DNA of 64,000 nucleotides from Shinella granuli (GCF_004341885.1 NZ_SLVX01000008.1:125745-189744), one strand, 5' to 3'. Positions 44,863-53,395 are shown, counted from the first letter of the stretch. Numbers and translations: made by a program. The notes: a model not told the origin generated them from the sequence alone.

Positions 44863-46137
44863 TCACTCCATTCCAACGATGCGGCCGATGCCGACGATCC
44901 GCCCGACGATCCCGTAGAGCGCGAGGATGCAGGCCAGAAGCAGGACGCCGAGCGCGGCGGACATGCCCCAGTTGATCGTGGTGTTGGCATAGAAGGCCAC
45001 GAAGTAGCTCAGCATCTGGTCCGACGCGCCGCCGACGAGGGTGGGCGTGACATAGTAACCGGCGGAGATGATGAAGGTCAGCAGACATCCCGCGCCGACG
45101 CCCGGCAGGGTGAGCGGCAGATAGACCCTCAGAAACGTCGTCACGGGTCCCGCGCCGAGCGATGCGGAGGCTTTGACATAGGACGGCGAGATGCCCTTCA
45201 TGACGCTGACCAGCGGCAGCACCATGAACGGCAGCAGGATATGCACCATCGCGATGTAGAGGCCGGTCCGGTTGAACACGAGTTCGAGCGGCGCATCCGT
45301 GATGTTCAGCGCCTGAAGCAGGCGGTTCACCACCCCCTCCTTCTGCAGGATGACGATCCAGGCGCTCGTCCTCACCAAGAGCGACGTCCAGAAGGGCAGG
45401 AGCACGCAGGCCAGCATGATCGCCGAGAAACGCCCGCCGATGGCGACGATGGCATTGGCGACCGGATAGGCAACGAAGAGGCAGATCACCGTGACCAGCG
45501 CACTGATCGTCAAGGTCCGCATCAGCGTCGAGAGGAACAGCCGCTCCTCCGGCGGCGCCATCTGCACGCCGCCGTTCTCCCCGGGGCGCAGGTCGACGGC
45601 CGAGAGCAGGTAGAAGGCCGTCAGCGGCGCGCCGTTGCGCTGGATGACCCGCCAGTAGGCCGGCTTGTCCCAGTTCCCGTCGATGGCGAGCAACTGCGCC
45701 CTGGCGGGTTCCACCAGCGCCTTGCGGACCGTTCGCACCGTCTTGGCAAGAAGGCTGCGGAACCCGGTGATCTCGTAGTTCAGCCGGCGGCCCGCCTCCG
45801 CCAGGACCTTGGGATCGGCGGCCGCCCGGATGTCGGCGGCCAGCGCCTCGAAGGCCGCCTCGGGCGGCGTGTCGGCCCCGTCCCAGCCCTCCAGCGAGGC
45901 GAGCGTCATCGGCAATGCATTGCGGACCTCGGGATTGTTGATGGCATGGAACAGCATCGTGCCGAGCGGCAGCACGAAGGCAAACACGATGAAGGCGACG
46001 AGAGGGCCGATCAGGACGAGGCTGACGATCGTCTGCCGCCGCCTGTCGGCGCGAAAGCCGGTGGCAAGGGCGGAAACCCGCCCCTGCTGGCCGTCGGCCG
46101 CGCCAGCGCGCGGCCGCAGGAGGACATCCGACGTCAT
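44863..46137 (-). CDS. ABC permease, PotB-like, with a long external insert
   Basis: The 424-residue protein is about 130 residues longer than PotB. After TM1 (LVLIGPLVAFIVFAFVLPLG) there is a hydrophilic helical insert of roughly 130-150 residues (from NNPEVRNALPMTLASL to PPEERLFLSTL) predicted to be periplasmic; the usual five helices then follow, with the EAA loop SYVKASASLGAGPVTTFLRVYLP. The ATG at 46,137 overlaps the binding-protein stop (ATGA). The insert may dock the two tandem binding proteins (inference). Confidence 0.9.
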   Translation of the reverse strand: MTSDVLLRPRAGAADGQQGRVSALATGFRADRRRQTIVSLVLIGPLVAFIVFAFVLPLGTMLFHAINNPEVRNALPMTLASLEGWDGADTPPEAAFEALAADIRAAADPKVLAEAGRRLNYEITGFRSLLAKTVRTVRKALVEPARAQLLAIDGNWDKPAYWRVIQRNGAPLTAFYLLSAVDLRPGENGGVQMAPPEERLFLSTLMRTLTISALVTVICLFVAYPVANAIVAIGGRFSAIMLACVLLPFWTSLLVRTSAWIVILQKEGVVNRLLQALNITDAPLELVFNRTGLYIAMVHILLPFMVLPLVSVMKGISPSYVKASASLGAGPVTTFLRVYLPLTLPGVGAGCLLTFIISAGYYVTPTLVGGASDQMLSYFVAFYANTTINWGMSAALGVLLLACILALYGIVGRIVGIGRIVGME

Positions 46138-47180
46138 TGCGCGCGCCATGTCGCAAATCTCGCCTCAAGCGCCTCGCCGTGATCGGCCCAGAACTCCGTG
46201 TCGAGCGCCACGGCCGCGGCCATGTTCGCCTCGGTGGTCGGAAGGTCCTTCGCGATCTCCGGCTTGACGCCCCTGATGGCCGCAAGGTTGGTGACGCCGT
46301 AGGCGATATGTTGCGGGAAGGCCGCCTGGGCGCTCTCGGTCGAGGCGAAGGCGATGAACTTCTCCGCATTCTCCCGGTTGGGCGAGCCCTTCACGATGCC
46401 CCAGTAATCGATGCCGAAGACCTGCCCGTCCCAGATGAGGGCGAAGTCCTTGCCGGAGGCGTTGGCTGCAGCGACGCGGCCGTTGAAGGTCGCCGTGGCG
46501 ACGACGTCGCCGGCGGCAAGGCGCTCGACGGATTCCGCCCCCGTCGTCCACCAGAGGATCGACGACTTGATCTCGTCGAGCTTGGCGAAGGCGCGGTCCT
46601 GGCCCTCGTCCGTGGCAAGCACGTCATAGACCTCGTCCTTGGCAACGCCGTCCGCGAGGAGCGCGATTTCGAGCGTCATCTTGGCCGTCTGGCGGAACCC
46701 GCGCTTGCCGGGCCATTTCTCGACATTCCACAGGTCGGCCCAGGTCTTCGGCCCATCCGCGAGCTTCGCCTTGTCGTAGCTCGGCACCATGGACCAGACG
46801 AAGGCGCCGACGCCGCAATCACTGTAGGCTTCGGGAATGAAATCCTCCCGCTTGCCGATCCTGCTCCAGTCGAGTTCCTCGAAAAGGCCCTCGGCGCAGC
46901 CCGACAGGAGGGTGTTCTGCTCCACCTGCATGACATCCCAGGAAACGCTGCCGCTGTCGACCATGGCGCGCACCTTGGCCATCTGCCCGGAATAGGAATC
47001 TTCCGTCAGCACCACGCCGGACGCCGCCGCGAAGGGCTCGAAGAAGGCCTTGCGCTCGGCATCCTGCAGCACGCCGCCGGCCCCGACGACGGTCAATCTG
47101 CCGGCATCGGCAAAGGCGGCGGGCGCACCCGCCAGGACGGCGAGCATGCCCAGCCCGCCGAAGAACCTACGATACGTCAT
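46134..47180 (-). CDS. Periplasmic binding protein, PotD-like (second of a tandem pair)
   Basis: The 348-residue protein has a signal peptide (FFGGLGMLAVLAGAPAAFADA). The start of the mature part, RLTVVGAGGVLQDAERKAFFEPF, and the WDVMQVEQNTLLSGCAEGLFEEL segment fit type-2 binding proteins for polyamine-like ligands. It has a close paralogue 11 bp upstream, the two sharing SDCGVGAFVWS, WPGKRGFRQ/WPGKRGLRK and TLEIALLADG. Having two such genes with one permease pair suggests two related ligands or an amplified dose. Confidence 0.9.
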   Translation of the reverse strand: MTYRRFFGGLGMLAVLAGAPAAFADAGRLTVVGAGGVLQDAERKAFFEPFAAASGVVLTEDSYSGQMAKVRAMVDSGSVSWDVMQVEQNTLLSGCAEGLFEELDWSRIGKREDFIPEAYSDCGVGAFVWSMVPSYDKAKLADGPKTWADLWNVEKWPGKRGFRQTAKMTLEIALLADGVAKDEVYDVLATDEGQDRAFAKLDEIKSSILWWTTGAESVERLAAGDVVATATFNGRVAAANASGKDFALIWDGQVFGIDYWGIVKGSPNRENAEKFIAFASTESAQAAFPQHIAYGVTNLAAIRGVKPEIAKDLPTTEANMAAAVALDTEFWADHGEALEARFATWRAQ

Positions 47181-47191
47181 GACATCCTCCC

Positions 47192-48220
47192 TTATTGCGC
47201 GACCCAGCGGTTGAAGCGCTGCTGCAGTTCCTCTTCGTGATCCACCCAGAACGGCGTGCTAACGGCAAGCGCACCCGCCATGTTCTCCTCGGCCGTCGGA
47301 AGCTGCGGCTTGATGTCGGCGGCGATGCTGTCCATCGCCCTGGCGTTGGTCACGCCGTAGACCATCTTCTCGGCGAAGGCCTTCTGCGGCTCGGGGCTCG
47401 TCATGAAGTTGACGATGTCGAAGGCCTGGTCCCTGTTGCCGCCCTTCGGAATGGCCCAGAAGTCCATCGCATAGAGCTGGTTGGTCCAGGACATCCTGAA
47501 ATGCCGGCCCTGCTGGTTGGCGGCGATGACGCGCCCGTTATAGGCCGAGGTCATGGTCACCTCGCCGGAGGCCAGCCACTCCATCGGCTGCGCGCCGCTT
47601 TCCCACCACTGGATGCTCGGCTTGATCGCGTCGAGCTTGGCGAAGGCGCGGTCCTGCCCTTCCCTGGTCGCCAGGATGTCGTAGAGCTCCTCGGGCTTTG
47701 CGCCGTCGGCGAGCAGGGCAATTTCGAGCGTCATGCGCGCCTGCTTGCGCAGCCCGCGTTTTCCCGGCCACTTGTCGAGGTTCCAGAAATCCGCCCAGGA
47801 GGTGACGCCGCTCGTCTTGTCGCCGTCATAGGCGAGGATCTTCGACCAGACGAAGGCGCCGACGCCGCAATCGGACTTGGCAGGCGCGATGATGTCGGCG
47901 CTGTTCGGCAGGCTGGCCCAGTCGAAGGGCTCCAGCAGGCCCTGGTCGCAGGCGAGGATCATCTCGTTCTCGTCCATCTGCACGACATCCCAGGTCGTCG
48001 TGCCGGTCTCGACCATGGCCTTCACCTTGGCGATGCCGCCCGTATAGGATTCCTCCAGAAGCGGCGTGCCGGCCTTGTCCTGGTAGGGCTTGAAGAGCGT
48101 TTCGCGCATCACGTCCTGCGTCGCGCCGCCGAAGCCGACGACGGTCAGGTCGCGCGCGAGCGCCGGAGACGAAACGACGAGTGCGGCGCTCGCCATCATT
48201 GCAAAAAACCGAGTTCTCAT
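47192..48220 (-). CDS. Periplasmic binding protein, PotD-like (first of a tandem pair)
   Basis: The 342-residue protein has a signal peptide (FFAMMASAALVVSSPALA) and a mature part opening LTVVGFGGATQDVMRETLF. It shares the SDCGVGAFVWS, WPGKRG and AYGVTN/VYGVTN blocks with the protein encoded at 46,134. In the ligand region the two differ (QWWESGAQPMEWLASG here versus LWWTTGAESVERLAAG), so ligand preference may differ. It delivers its ligand to the permeases at 44,056-46,137. Confidence 0.9.
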   Translation of the reverse strand: MRTRFFAMMASAALVVSSPALARDLTVVGFGGATQDVMRETLFKPYQDKAGTPLLEESYTGGIAKVKAMVETGTTTWDVVQMDENEMILACDQGLLEPFDWASLPNSADIIAPAKSDCGVGAFVWSKILAYDGDKTSGVTSWADFWNLDKWPGKRGLRKQARMTLEIALLADGAKPEELYDILATREGQDRAFAKLDAIKPSIQWWESGAQPMEWLASGEVTMTSAYNGRVIAANQQGRHFRMSWTNQLYAMDFWAIPKGGNRDQAFDIVNFMTSPEPQKAFAEKMVYGVTNARAMDSIAADIKPQLPTAEENMAGALAVSTPFWVDHEEELQQRFNRWVAQ

Positions 48221-48256
48221 GGGTTCCCCTTTTGTGTTCGAGAGCAGGTTGGAAGA

Positions 48257-49558
48257 TCAGGCCGCGACGGAACGGGCGAGGCCCGCCATGGTCGTGTCGA
48301 TGAGTTCGAGCGTGTCGTCGAGGACGGCGCGATCGTGGCTCAGCGAGAGGTAGAGGCGCTTGAGCTGGAGCGGCTGGAAGACCTGCCGGCCGGCGATCAG
48401 CGCGCGGCGGAAGCGCATGTCGAGATCGTTGTCGTTGCGCAGGAGGTCCGTGTAGTCGCGGAACGCGCCGTCGAAGAAATAGACGAGCCAGACCGAGCCG
48501 AAGCCGGCGGCCTGCGCCTTCAGGCCGTGCCGCGCGATGATGCCGTCGATCTCGCCGCGCAGATACGCGCCGAGCTCGAACAGCCGCTCGTAGACGCCCG
48601 GTCTGGCAAGCTCCCCGATCGTCGCCTTGACGGCCGCCATCGAGGCGGGCGTGCCGTTGAAGGTGCCGCCCATGAAGACGGCGCCCTCGCCCGTGCGGCC
48701 CACCCGCTCCATGATCTCGCGCCGGCCGGCGAGGATGCCGATCGGATATCCGCTCGTCGCGGCCTTGCCGAAGGTGGCAAGATCGGGCGTGACGCCGACG
48801 ATCGACTGGTAGCCGCCGAGCGCGTGGCGGAAACCGGTGATCACCTCGTCGAAGATGAGGACGACACCGTGCTCGGAGGTGATGCGGCGCAGGTCGGCGA
48901 GGAACTGCTTCTCGGCAATGACCGCGCCCATATTGTGCGCGATCGGCTCGACGATGATCGCCGCGACCTCGCCGGGGTTTTTGCGGATGTAATCCTCGAC
49001 GGCACCGGCGTCGTTGTAGGGCAGGATGGCGGTGTGGCGGGCGGCATCGAACAGCATGCCGTCGGACATCGGGTCGTAGGAGCCGATCATCTGGCGGCTC
49101 GACTGGCCGTTCATTGCGACATAATCGTGCCAGCCGTGATAGCCGCCCTGGAACTTGATGATCTGCTTGCGCCCCGTATGGGCGCGGGCGAGACGCAGGG
49201 CATGGTAGGTCGCCTCCGATCCGCTGCTGCAGAACGCCACCTGTTCGGCGCAGGGGATCGCGTTCACCAGCAGCTCGGCCACCTCGACCTCCAGCTCCAG
49301 CACGCCGGCGCCGATCAGGTCGAGGTTTTCGGCCGTCTCGGCGATCGCGGCGGCGACGGCAGGCGGGCGGTGGCCGAGGACATTGGCGCCGAAGGCGCAG
49401 TGATAGTCGGTGTAGCGGTTGCCATCCGCATCGTAGAGATAGGCCCCCTCGGCCCGGGCGAAGGCGATCGGCGCGCCGAGGCGCCGGCTGGGGCTCAACA
49501 GGCCGCCCGGTATGACGGCTTCGGCGCGCGCGGCGATCGTTTCGTTGTTCGTCGACAT
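48257..49558 (-). CDS. Class III aminotransferase, glutamate-1-semialdehyde-aminomutase-like
   Basis: The 433-residue PLP enzyme has CSSGSEATYHALRLARAHTGR, LIFDEVITGFRHALGG (pyridine-binding Asp) and TFGKAATSGYPIG (Schiff-base Lys about 265). The N-terminus PGGLLSPSRRLGAPIAF resembles GSA aminomutase, but the catabolic context argues against tetrapyrrole synthesis. The second ATG (49,558) is used because AAGGAGA lies seven bases before it and only one base before the ATG at 49,564. It lies 11 bp after the transketolase C-terminal gene and probably removes or moves an amino group on the imported compound. Confidence 0.88.
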   Translation of the reverse strand: MSTNNETIAARAEAVIPGGLLSPSRRLGAPIAFARAEGAYLYDADGNRYTDYHCAFGANVLGHRPPAVAAAIAETAENLDLIGAGVLELEVEVAELLVNAIPCAEQVAFCSSGSEATYHALRLARAHTGRKQIIKFQGGYHGWHDYVAMNGQSSRQMIGSYDPMSDGMLFDAARHTAILPYNDAGAVEDYIRKNPGEVAAIIVEPIAHNMGAVIAEKQFLADLRRITSEHGVVLIFDEVITGFRHALGGYQSIVGVTPDLATFGKAATSGYPIGILAGRREIMERVGRTGEGAVFMGGTFNGTPASMAAVKATIGELARPGVYERLFELGAYLRGEIDGIIARHGLKAQAAGFGSVWLVYFFDGAFRDYTDLLRNDNDLDMRFRRALIAGRQVFQPLQLKRLYLSLSHDRAVLDDTLELIDTTMAGLARSVAA

Positions 49559-49569
49559 CGGCATTCTCC

Positions 49570-50547
49570 TTACGCAAGGCTTTCGAGCGCCACGGCCCTT
49601 ATGCCGTCGCCGTCCAGGCGGTAGTGCCTGTAGAGATGGGTGGGGGGCGCGATCAGGCTGTATTCGTCGCGGATGCCGTGCCGGACGAGACGGGCGCCCC
49701 GGCCCTTTTCGGCCAGCACTTCCGCAACGGCACCGCCGAGGCCACCGAGAATGGTGTGCTCCTCGACCGTCAGGATGACCTTCGAGCGGGCCGAGGCCTC
49801 GATGATCGCCTCCTCGTCGAGCGGCTTGATCGAATGCATGTCGATCAGGCCGACGGAATGGCCGGCGGCGTTCAACTCCTCCATCGCGCGCCTGGCGCCA
49901 TGCACGGGATAGCCCGCGGCGATGATGGTGATGTCCTTGCCGAGGCCGTGCACGATCGCCTTGCCGAGTTCGAAGGCAACGCCGTTCTCGTAGACGACCG
50001 GATCATGGCCGCGGTGGATGCGGAAATAGATCGGAAGCGGATAGTCGACGGTCGCCCTGAGGGCCGCATCGAGCGCCGGCCCGTCCGCCGTCGACACGAC
50101 GGCGAGGTTGGCGATGCTGCGCATGATGGCGATGTCTTCGGTCGCGTGATGGGAGGTTCCGTAGAAGCCCAGCGAAATGCCGGTATGGTGCCCGATCAGG
50201 CGGACCGGCTGCCTGCAATAGGCGACATCCATGCGGATCTGCTCGCAGCACAGCAGCGCCAGGAACGAGGCGAAGGTCGCCACATAGGGAATGACGCCGG
50301 TCGTCGCCATGCCGGCGGCGGCCGAGACCATGTTCTGCTCGGAAATGCCGAACTGCACGAAGCGCTCGGGATAGCGCTGGGCGAAGCCGGAAAGGCCGTT
50401 GGAATATTGCAGGTCCGCCGTGCCCGCCATGACGGGATGGCCGGCCTCGGCAAGGGCGATGAGCGCATTCGACAGCGTGGGGAGCGAGGGCGCACGGCGG
50501 TTGATCTCGCGGTACTGCCACGAGTCCTTGGAAAGCAGTTGGGTCAT
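49570..50547 (-). CDS. Transketolase-like C-terminal subunit (pyrimidine-binding and C-terminal domains)
   Basis: The 325-residue subunit has PAGTADLQYSN-type start of the Pyr domain, and FGISEQNM with Glu 70, the residue that activates thiamine diphosphate. The transketolase C-terminal domain follows (GYPVHGARRAMEELNAAGHSVGLIDMHSIKPLD). The ATG overlaps the stop of the N-terminal subunit gene (ATGA), guaranteeing balanced synthesis. Split transketolases of this size often belong to specialised sugar pathways (for example apulose-phosphate or sulfosugar transketolases) and not to the pentose phosphate pathway. Confidence 0.9.
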   Translation of the reverse strand: MTQLLSKDSWQYREINRRAPSLPTLSNALIALAEAGHPVMAGTADLQYSNGLSGFAQRYPERFVQFGISEQNMVSAAAGMATTGVIPYVATFASFLALLCCEQIRMDVAYCRQPVRLIGHHTGISLGFYGTSHHATEDIAIMRSIANLAVVSTADGPALDAALRATVDYPLPIYFRIHRGHDPVVYENGVAFELGKAIVHGLGKDITIIAAGYPVHGARRAMEELNAAGHSVGLIDMHSIKPLDEEAIIEASARSKVILTVEEHTILGGLGGAVAEVLAEKGRGARLVRHGIRDEYSLIAPPTHLYRHYRLDGDGIRAVALESLA

Positions 50548-51443
50548 TGGGAGATCACCATGTTCAGGATCGTTTCGCGGGCCTTCGCCTCGTCTTCCGC
50601 GCCGAGATAGCCGAGATGCCAGCCGGGCTCGGTTTCCATGTAGTCGATGCCCTTGCCCTTCACCGTGCGGGCGATGATGCAGCAGGGCTTTGTCCGGGCA
50701 CGGTCGGCCTTGACCTTGCGCAGCAGCGTCGTCAGCGCCGCAAGATCGTGGCCGTCGACGGTGTGGACCTCCCAGCCGAAGGCGCGCCATTTCTCGTCGA
50801 GCGGTTCGATCGCCATGACGTCGTCGACCTTGCCGTCGAGCTGGTAGCCATTGCGATCGACGATGGCGACGAGGTTGGAGAGACCGTGCGCGGCGGCGGA
50901 CAGGGCGGCTTCCCAGACCTGGCCTTCCTGCATCTCCCCGTCGCCGAGGAGGACGAAGGCATTGAAATCGCGCTTTTGGAAGCGGGCGCCGAGCAGCATG
51001 CCGACGCCGTTCGACAGGGCATGGCCGATGGAGCCGGAGCTGAAATCGACGCCGGGGACCTTGGTCATGTCGGGATGGTCGCCGAGCGGGCTGCCGAGCC
51101 GCGTATAGCTTTCAAGCCATGCGGGATCGAAGAAGCCGAGATCGGCGAGAATGGGGAAGAGGCCGACGGCCGCATGGCCCTTGCCCATCAGGAAACGGTC
51201 CCGGTCGACCCAGGCCGGCTCGCCCCTTCGAAGCCGCATCACATCGTAATAGAGCGCCGCGAAGATCTCCGCGCAGGAGAAGACGGAGGTGTAGTGGCCC
51301 ACCTTGGCGATCGAGATCAGCCGAAGCGTCTCGAGCCTGACGAAGCGCGCGCGCTCCTCAAGGAAGGCAAGCTGTTCGCCGGACAATAGGTCATCGTTGC
51401 GCGCCACCGAAAGGTGGCCGCCTAGGGTCTGTCGCACTGACAA
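50544..51443 (-). CDS. Transketolase-like N-terminal subunit (thiamine-diphosphate-binding domain)
   Basis: The 299-residue subunit carries the ThDP motif GDGEMQEGQVWEAALSAA (GDGE at 167-170, with a downstream Asn in DRNGYQLDG), KGHAAVGLFP and the GSLGH-like GSIGHALSNGVG. Two-carbon ketol transfer requires the C-terminal subunit encoded next. The predicted start is TTG at 51,443 with GGAG seven bases upstream; GTG at 51,437 is an alternative. It is the first gene of the leftward operon, and the AT-rich 14-mer at 51,469 lies 25 bp upstream. Confidence 0.9.
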   Translation of the reverse strand: MSVRQTLGGHLSVARNDDLLSGEQLAFLEERARFVRLETLRLISIAKVGHYTSVFSCAEIFAALYYDVMRLRRGEPAWVDRDRFLMGKGHAAVGLFPILADLGFFDPAWLESYTRLGSPLGDHPDMTKVPGVDFSSGSIGHALSNGVGMLLGARFQKRDFNAFVLLGDGEMQEGQVWEAALSAAAHGLSNLVAIVDRNGYQLDGKVDDVMAIEPLDEKWRAFGWEVHTVDGHDLAALTTLLRKVKADRARTKPCCIIARTVKGKGIDYMETEPGWHLGYLGAEDEAKARETILNMVISQ

Positions 51444-51464
51444 GGATCTGCTCCCGCTGTTTTC

Positions 51465-51488
51465 TAACTTATAAGTTATAAGATATAG
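51465..51488. promoter_or_regulatory. Candidate operator with dyad TAACTTATAAGTTA before the transketolase operon
   Basis: TAACTTATAAGTTA (51,465-51,478) is a perfect 14-bp palindrome. It contains the start of TTATAAGTTATAAG (51,469-51,482), which also occurs upstream of the aminotransferase operon at 42,448. The motif then runs into ATAAGATATAG. The distance to the TTG start codon is 25 bp, nearly the same as at the other operon (28 bp), so both probably overlap the promoter. Confidence 0.6.
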
Positions 51489-51919
51489 AAAACCGGCCGG
51501 CGTGCAACAGTTTTTTGCGCAAGGGGCGCATTGCCCGGCATGTCCGCCGCGACAGCCTTTCGATCATGGGGGTGAGCGTCGCGGCGCGCGCCGCCGCCAG
51601 CCGGAAAGGCCGGTCGTGCGGTGCATCGTGGCTATTGCCGCGCATCATGAAGGACGGCGCCGAGCGAGGCCCGGCCGAAGGGGAACGCACCCTCCTGCCC
51701 GGCCATGCCGCCAAGGACGGCAAGAGCTTCGCGCTCTCTCAGCCGCGCGCTTTGCGCTTTCGCGTCCTTGATCGCACGCCTCTTCCGATCGCAAAGCGCT
51801 GAACGCCATTGCGCGGCATGCTCCGGGGAGTGTTTTAGACGACCGTCCGGCGCCGAAGCCCTGTCGCTCCGGCTGGAAATGCCTCGGCTGGCCCAGGGGC
51901 GATCCGTCGCCCGCCGGGA
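51489..51919. other. Gene-free stretch between the transketolase operon and the RTX gene
   Basis: No convincing coding region or RNA was recognised in about 430 bp. Short open frames on both strands lack good ribosome-binding sites and familiar motifs. The right part would contain the 3' end of the leftward RTX transcript. Confidence 0.45.
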
Positions 51920-53353
51920 TCAGGAGATGATGTCGAAGTCCGAGGCGGTCAAGGCGAGGCCCTTGTCGAGAAGCGCGAACTGGATGGCCTTGCCGCCGCC
52001 GCTGCCGTCGGCATCGTACCATACCTTCCCGCTCGCCTTGTCGTAGATGATGCGATCGGAAGCATCATGCGCCTTCGTGCCGATGTAAAAGGCGCCGGAA
52101 GCCAAATCGCCGACCTTTCCGACCTTGGTGAAGATCGTTCTATCCAGAAGGATCGTGTCATCCTTCACCGAGAAGTCGTCGATCGTGTCTATGTTGGTGG
52201 AGCCGAGTTTCGTGTCGAACACGAAACTGTCCTTCCCGCTGCCGCCGGACAGGAAATCCTTGCCCAGCCCGCCATAAAGCTTGTCATTGCCGCCCTGGCC
52301 CCACATGCGATCGTTGCCGTTGCCGCCCGACATGTGGTCATTGCTCTTGTCGTCGGCCTGCGCTTCGCCCGCGATGGACCAGGTCTGCGGCTTCATCGTC
52401 TTGCCCGTCGTTCCGTCCCAGGTGAGCGTCAGGGCCTTGCCGAACCAGTCTCCGCGCGGCTTGGCTTCAGAGCCGCCATACATGAGGTCGTTGCCGTTGC
52501 CGCCGCTCATCGTGTCGCGACCATACCCGCCATACATGAGGTCATTGCCGTCCTGGCCATAGAGACTGTCATCGTCCCACTCGCCATGCATGTAGTCGCC
52601 GCCGGCCCCGCCATACATCTTGTCGTTGCCGCGCCCGCCCAGCAACTGGTCGGCCCCGTCCTTCGCACCGGGACCGGACGTGCGCACCTCGCCATTGCCC
52701 TTCAAGCCGGAAATGTCCGACTTGTCGTAGCCGAAGATGACGTCGTTGCCGTCGAGACCGACCGCGATGTCACGGCCCGGTCCGCAGACGATCAGATCCG
52801 CATGTATGCCGGTCCAGATGAAGTCATTGCCGGCGCCGGCCACGACCTCGACGGGCTGGGTCGCACCGGAGACCTTGAAGAGCTCCGGACGGCTCCCGAC
52901 GCCCTTGAAGCTCAGGCCTGTCTCGGATTCGCCATGGTGCACCGTATCGACCTGATACCTGCCGCGGGTCTCGCTGTAGCTGTAGATTTGGAAGGAAATG
53001 ACATCGACGCCTTCCGGTATGGTCAGGGTGCCGCTCGTCTTTTCATTGTGCAGGAACTCGATCTTGTAATTCGGTCCGAACTTGTTCAGATAATCGTAGG
53101 TATATCCGCCCCAACGGAGCGACAGGCGGACCCCTTCCGAGAAAATATAGGAAACAAGAAGCTTGTCGCCTGCCTTCAATCCCGACGCATCGAGATCAAG
53201 CACAAAATAGTCGGCACTGTCATTTCCAAGATATTCGTCGATATTGCCCTTGTATCGGCCGATGACGTCACTTCCGATCTTGAAGACCGGATAGCTTGAT
53301 CCGTCATAGGTATCGCCCTGCGTGTCTTCGGAATATTGCTGTATGGTCGCCAT
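51920..53353 (-). CDS. RTX (hemolysin-type) calcium-binding secreted protein
   Basis: The 477-residue protein has an N-terminal domain of about 170 residues with no clear family (YFVLDLDASGLKAGD..., a pre-peptidase/jelly-roll-like feel). RTX nonapeptides GGxGxDxxx follow in two blocks (GGRGNDKMYGGAGGDYM, GGYGRDTMSGGNGNDLM; then GGNGNDRMWGQGGNDKL). The C-terminal beta domain (FVFDTKLGSTNIDTIDDF, ending ASDFDIIS) resembles the serralysin/type I secretion signal. It should be exported by a type I system and fold with Ca2+ outside. No type I secretion genes lie in the window. The ATG at 53,353 with GGGGTGGAAG upstream is preferred; a GTG at 53,392 would add 13 residues. Confidence 0.88.
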   Translation of the reverse strand: MATIQQYSEDTQGDTYDGSSYPVFKIGSDVIGRYKGNIDEYLGNDSADYFVLDLDASGLKAGDKLLVSYIFSEGVRLSLRWGGYTYDYLNKFGPNYKIEFLHNEKTSGTLTIPEGVDVISFQIYSYSETRGRYQVDTVHHGESETGLSFKGVGSRPELFKVSGATQPVEVVAGAGNDFIWTGIHADLIVCGPGRDIAVGLDGNDVIFGYDKSDISGLKGNGEVRTSGPGAKDGADQLLGGRGNDKMYGGAGGDYMHGEWDDDSLYGQDGNDLMYGGYGRDTMSGGNGNDLMYGGSEAKPRGDWFGKALTLTWDGTTGKTMKPQTWSIAGEAQADDKSNDHMSGGNGNDRMWGQGGNDKLYGGLGKDFLSGGSGKDSFVFDTKLGSTNIDTIDDFSVKDDTILLDRTIFTKVGKVGDLASGAFYIGTKAHDASDRIIYDKASGKVWYDADGSGGGKAIQFALLDKGLALTASDFDIIS

Positions 53354-53395
53354 CTTCCACCCCGTTCCAATGGCATCGCCTGCCGACGACACGCC

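Noticed and set aside
48257-49558. HemL, the tetrapyrrole-pathway aminomutase
   Set aside because: The sequence resembles GSA aminomutase, but the gene lies in a catabolic transport operon with transketolase halves, and the relatives of this type include many other transaminases. The symbol was not used.
49570-51443. 1-deoxyxylulose-5-phosphate synthase or pyruvate dehydrogenase E1
   Set aside because: The split sizes (299 and 325 residues) and the KGHAAVG and GDGEMQEGQVWEA motifs fit transketolase halves. DXS is a single chain of about 640 residues, and no E2 component is nearby.
51502-51802. Small rightward open frames (about 90 codons) between the transketolase and RTX genes
   Set aside because: There is no ribosome-binding site and no familiar motif, and the composition is like neighbouring non-coding frames.
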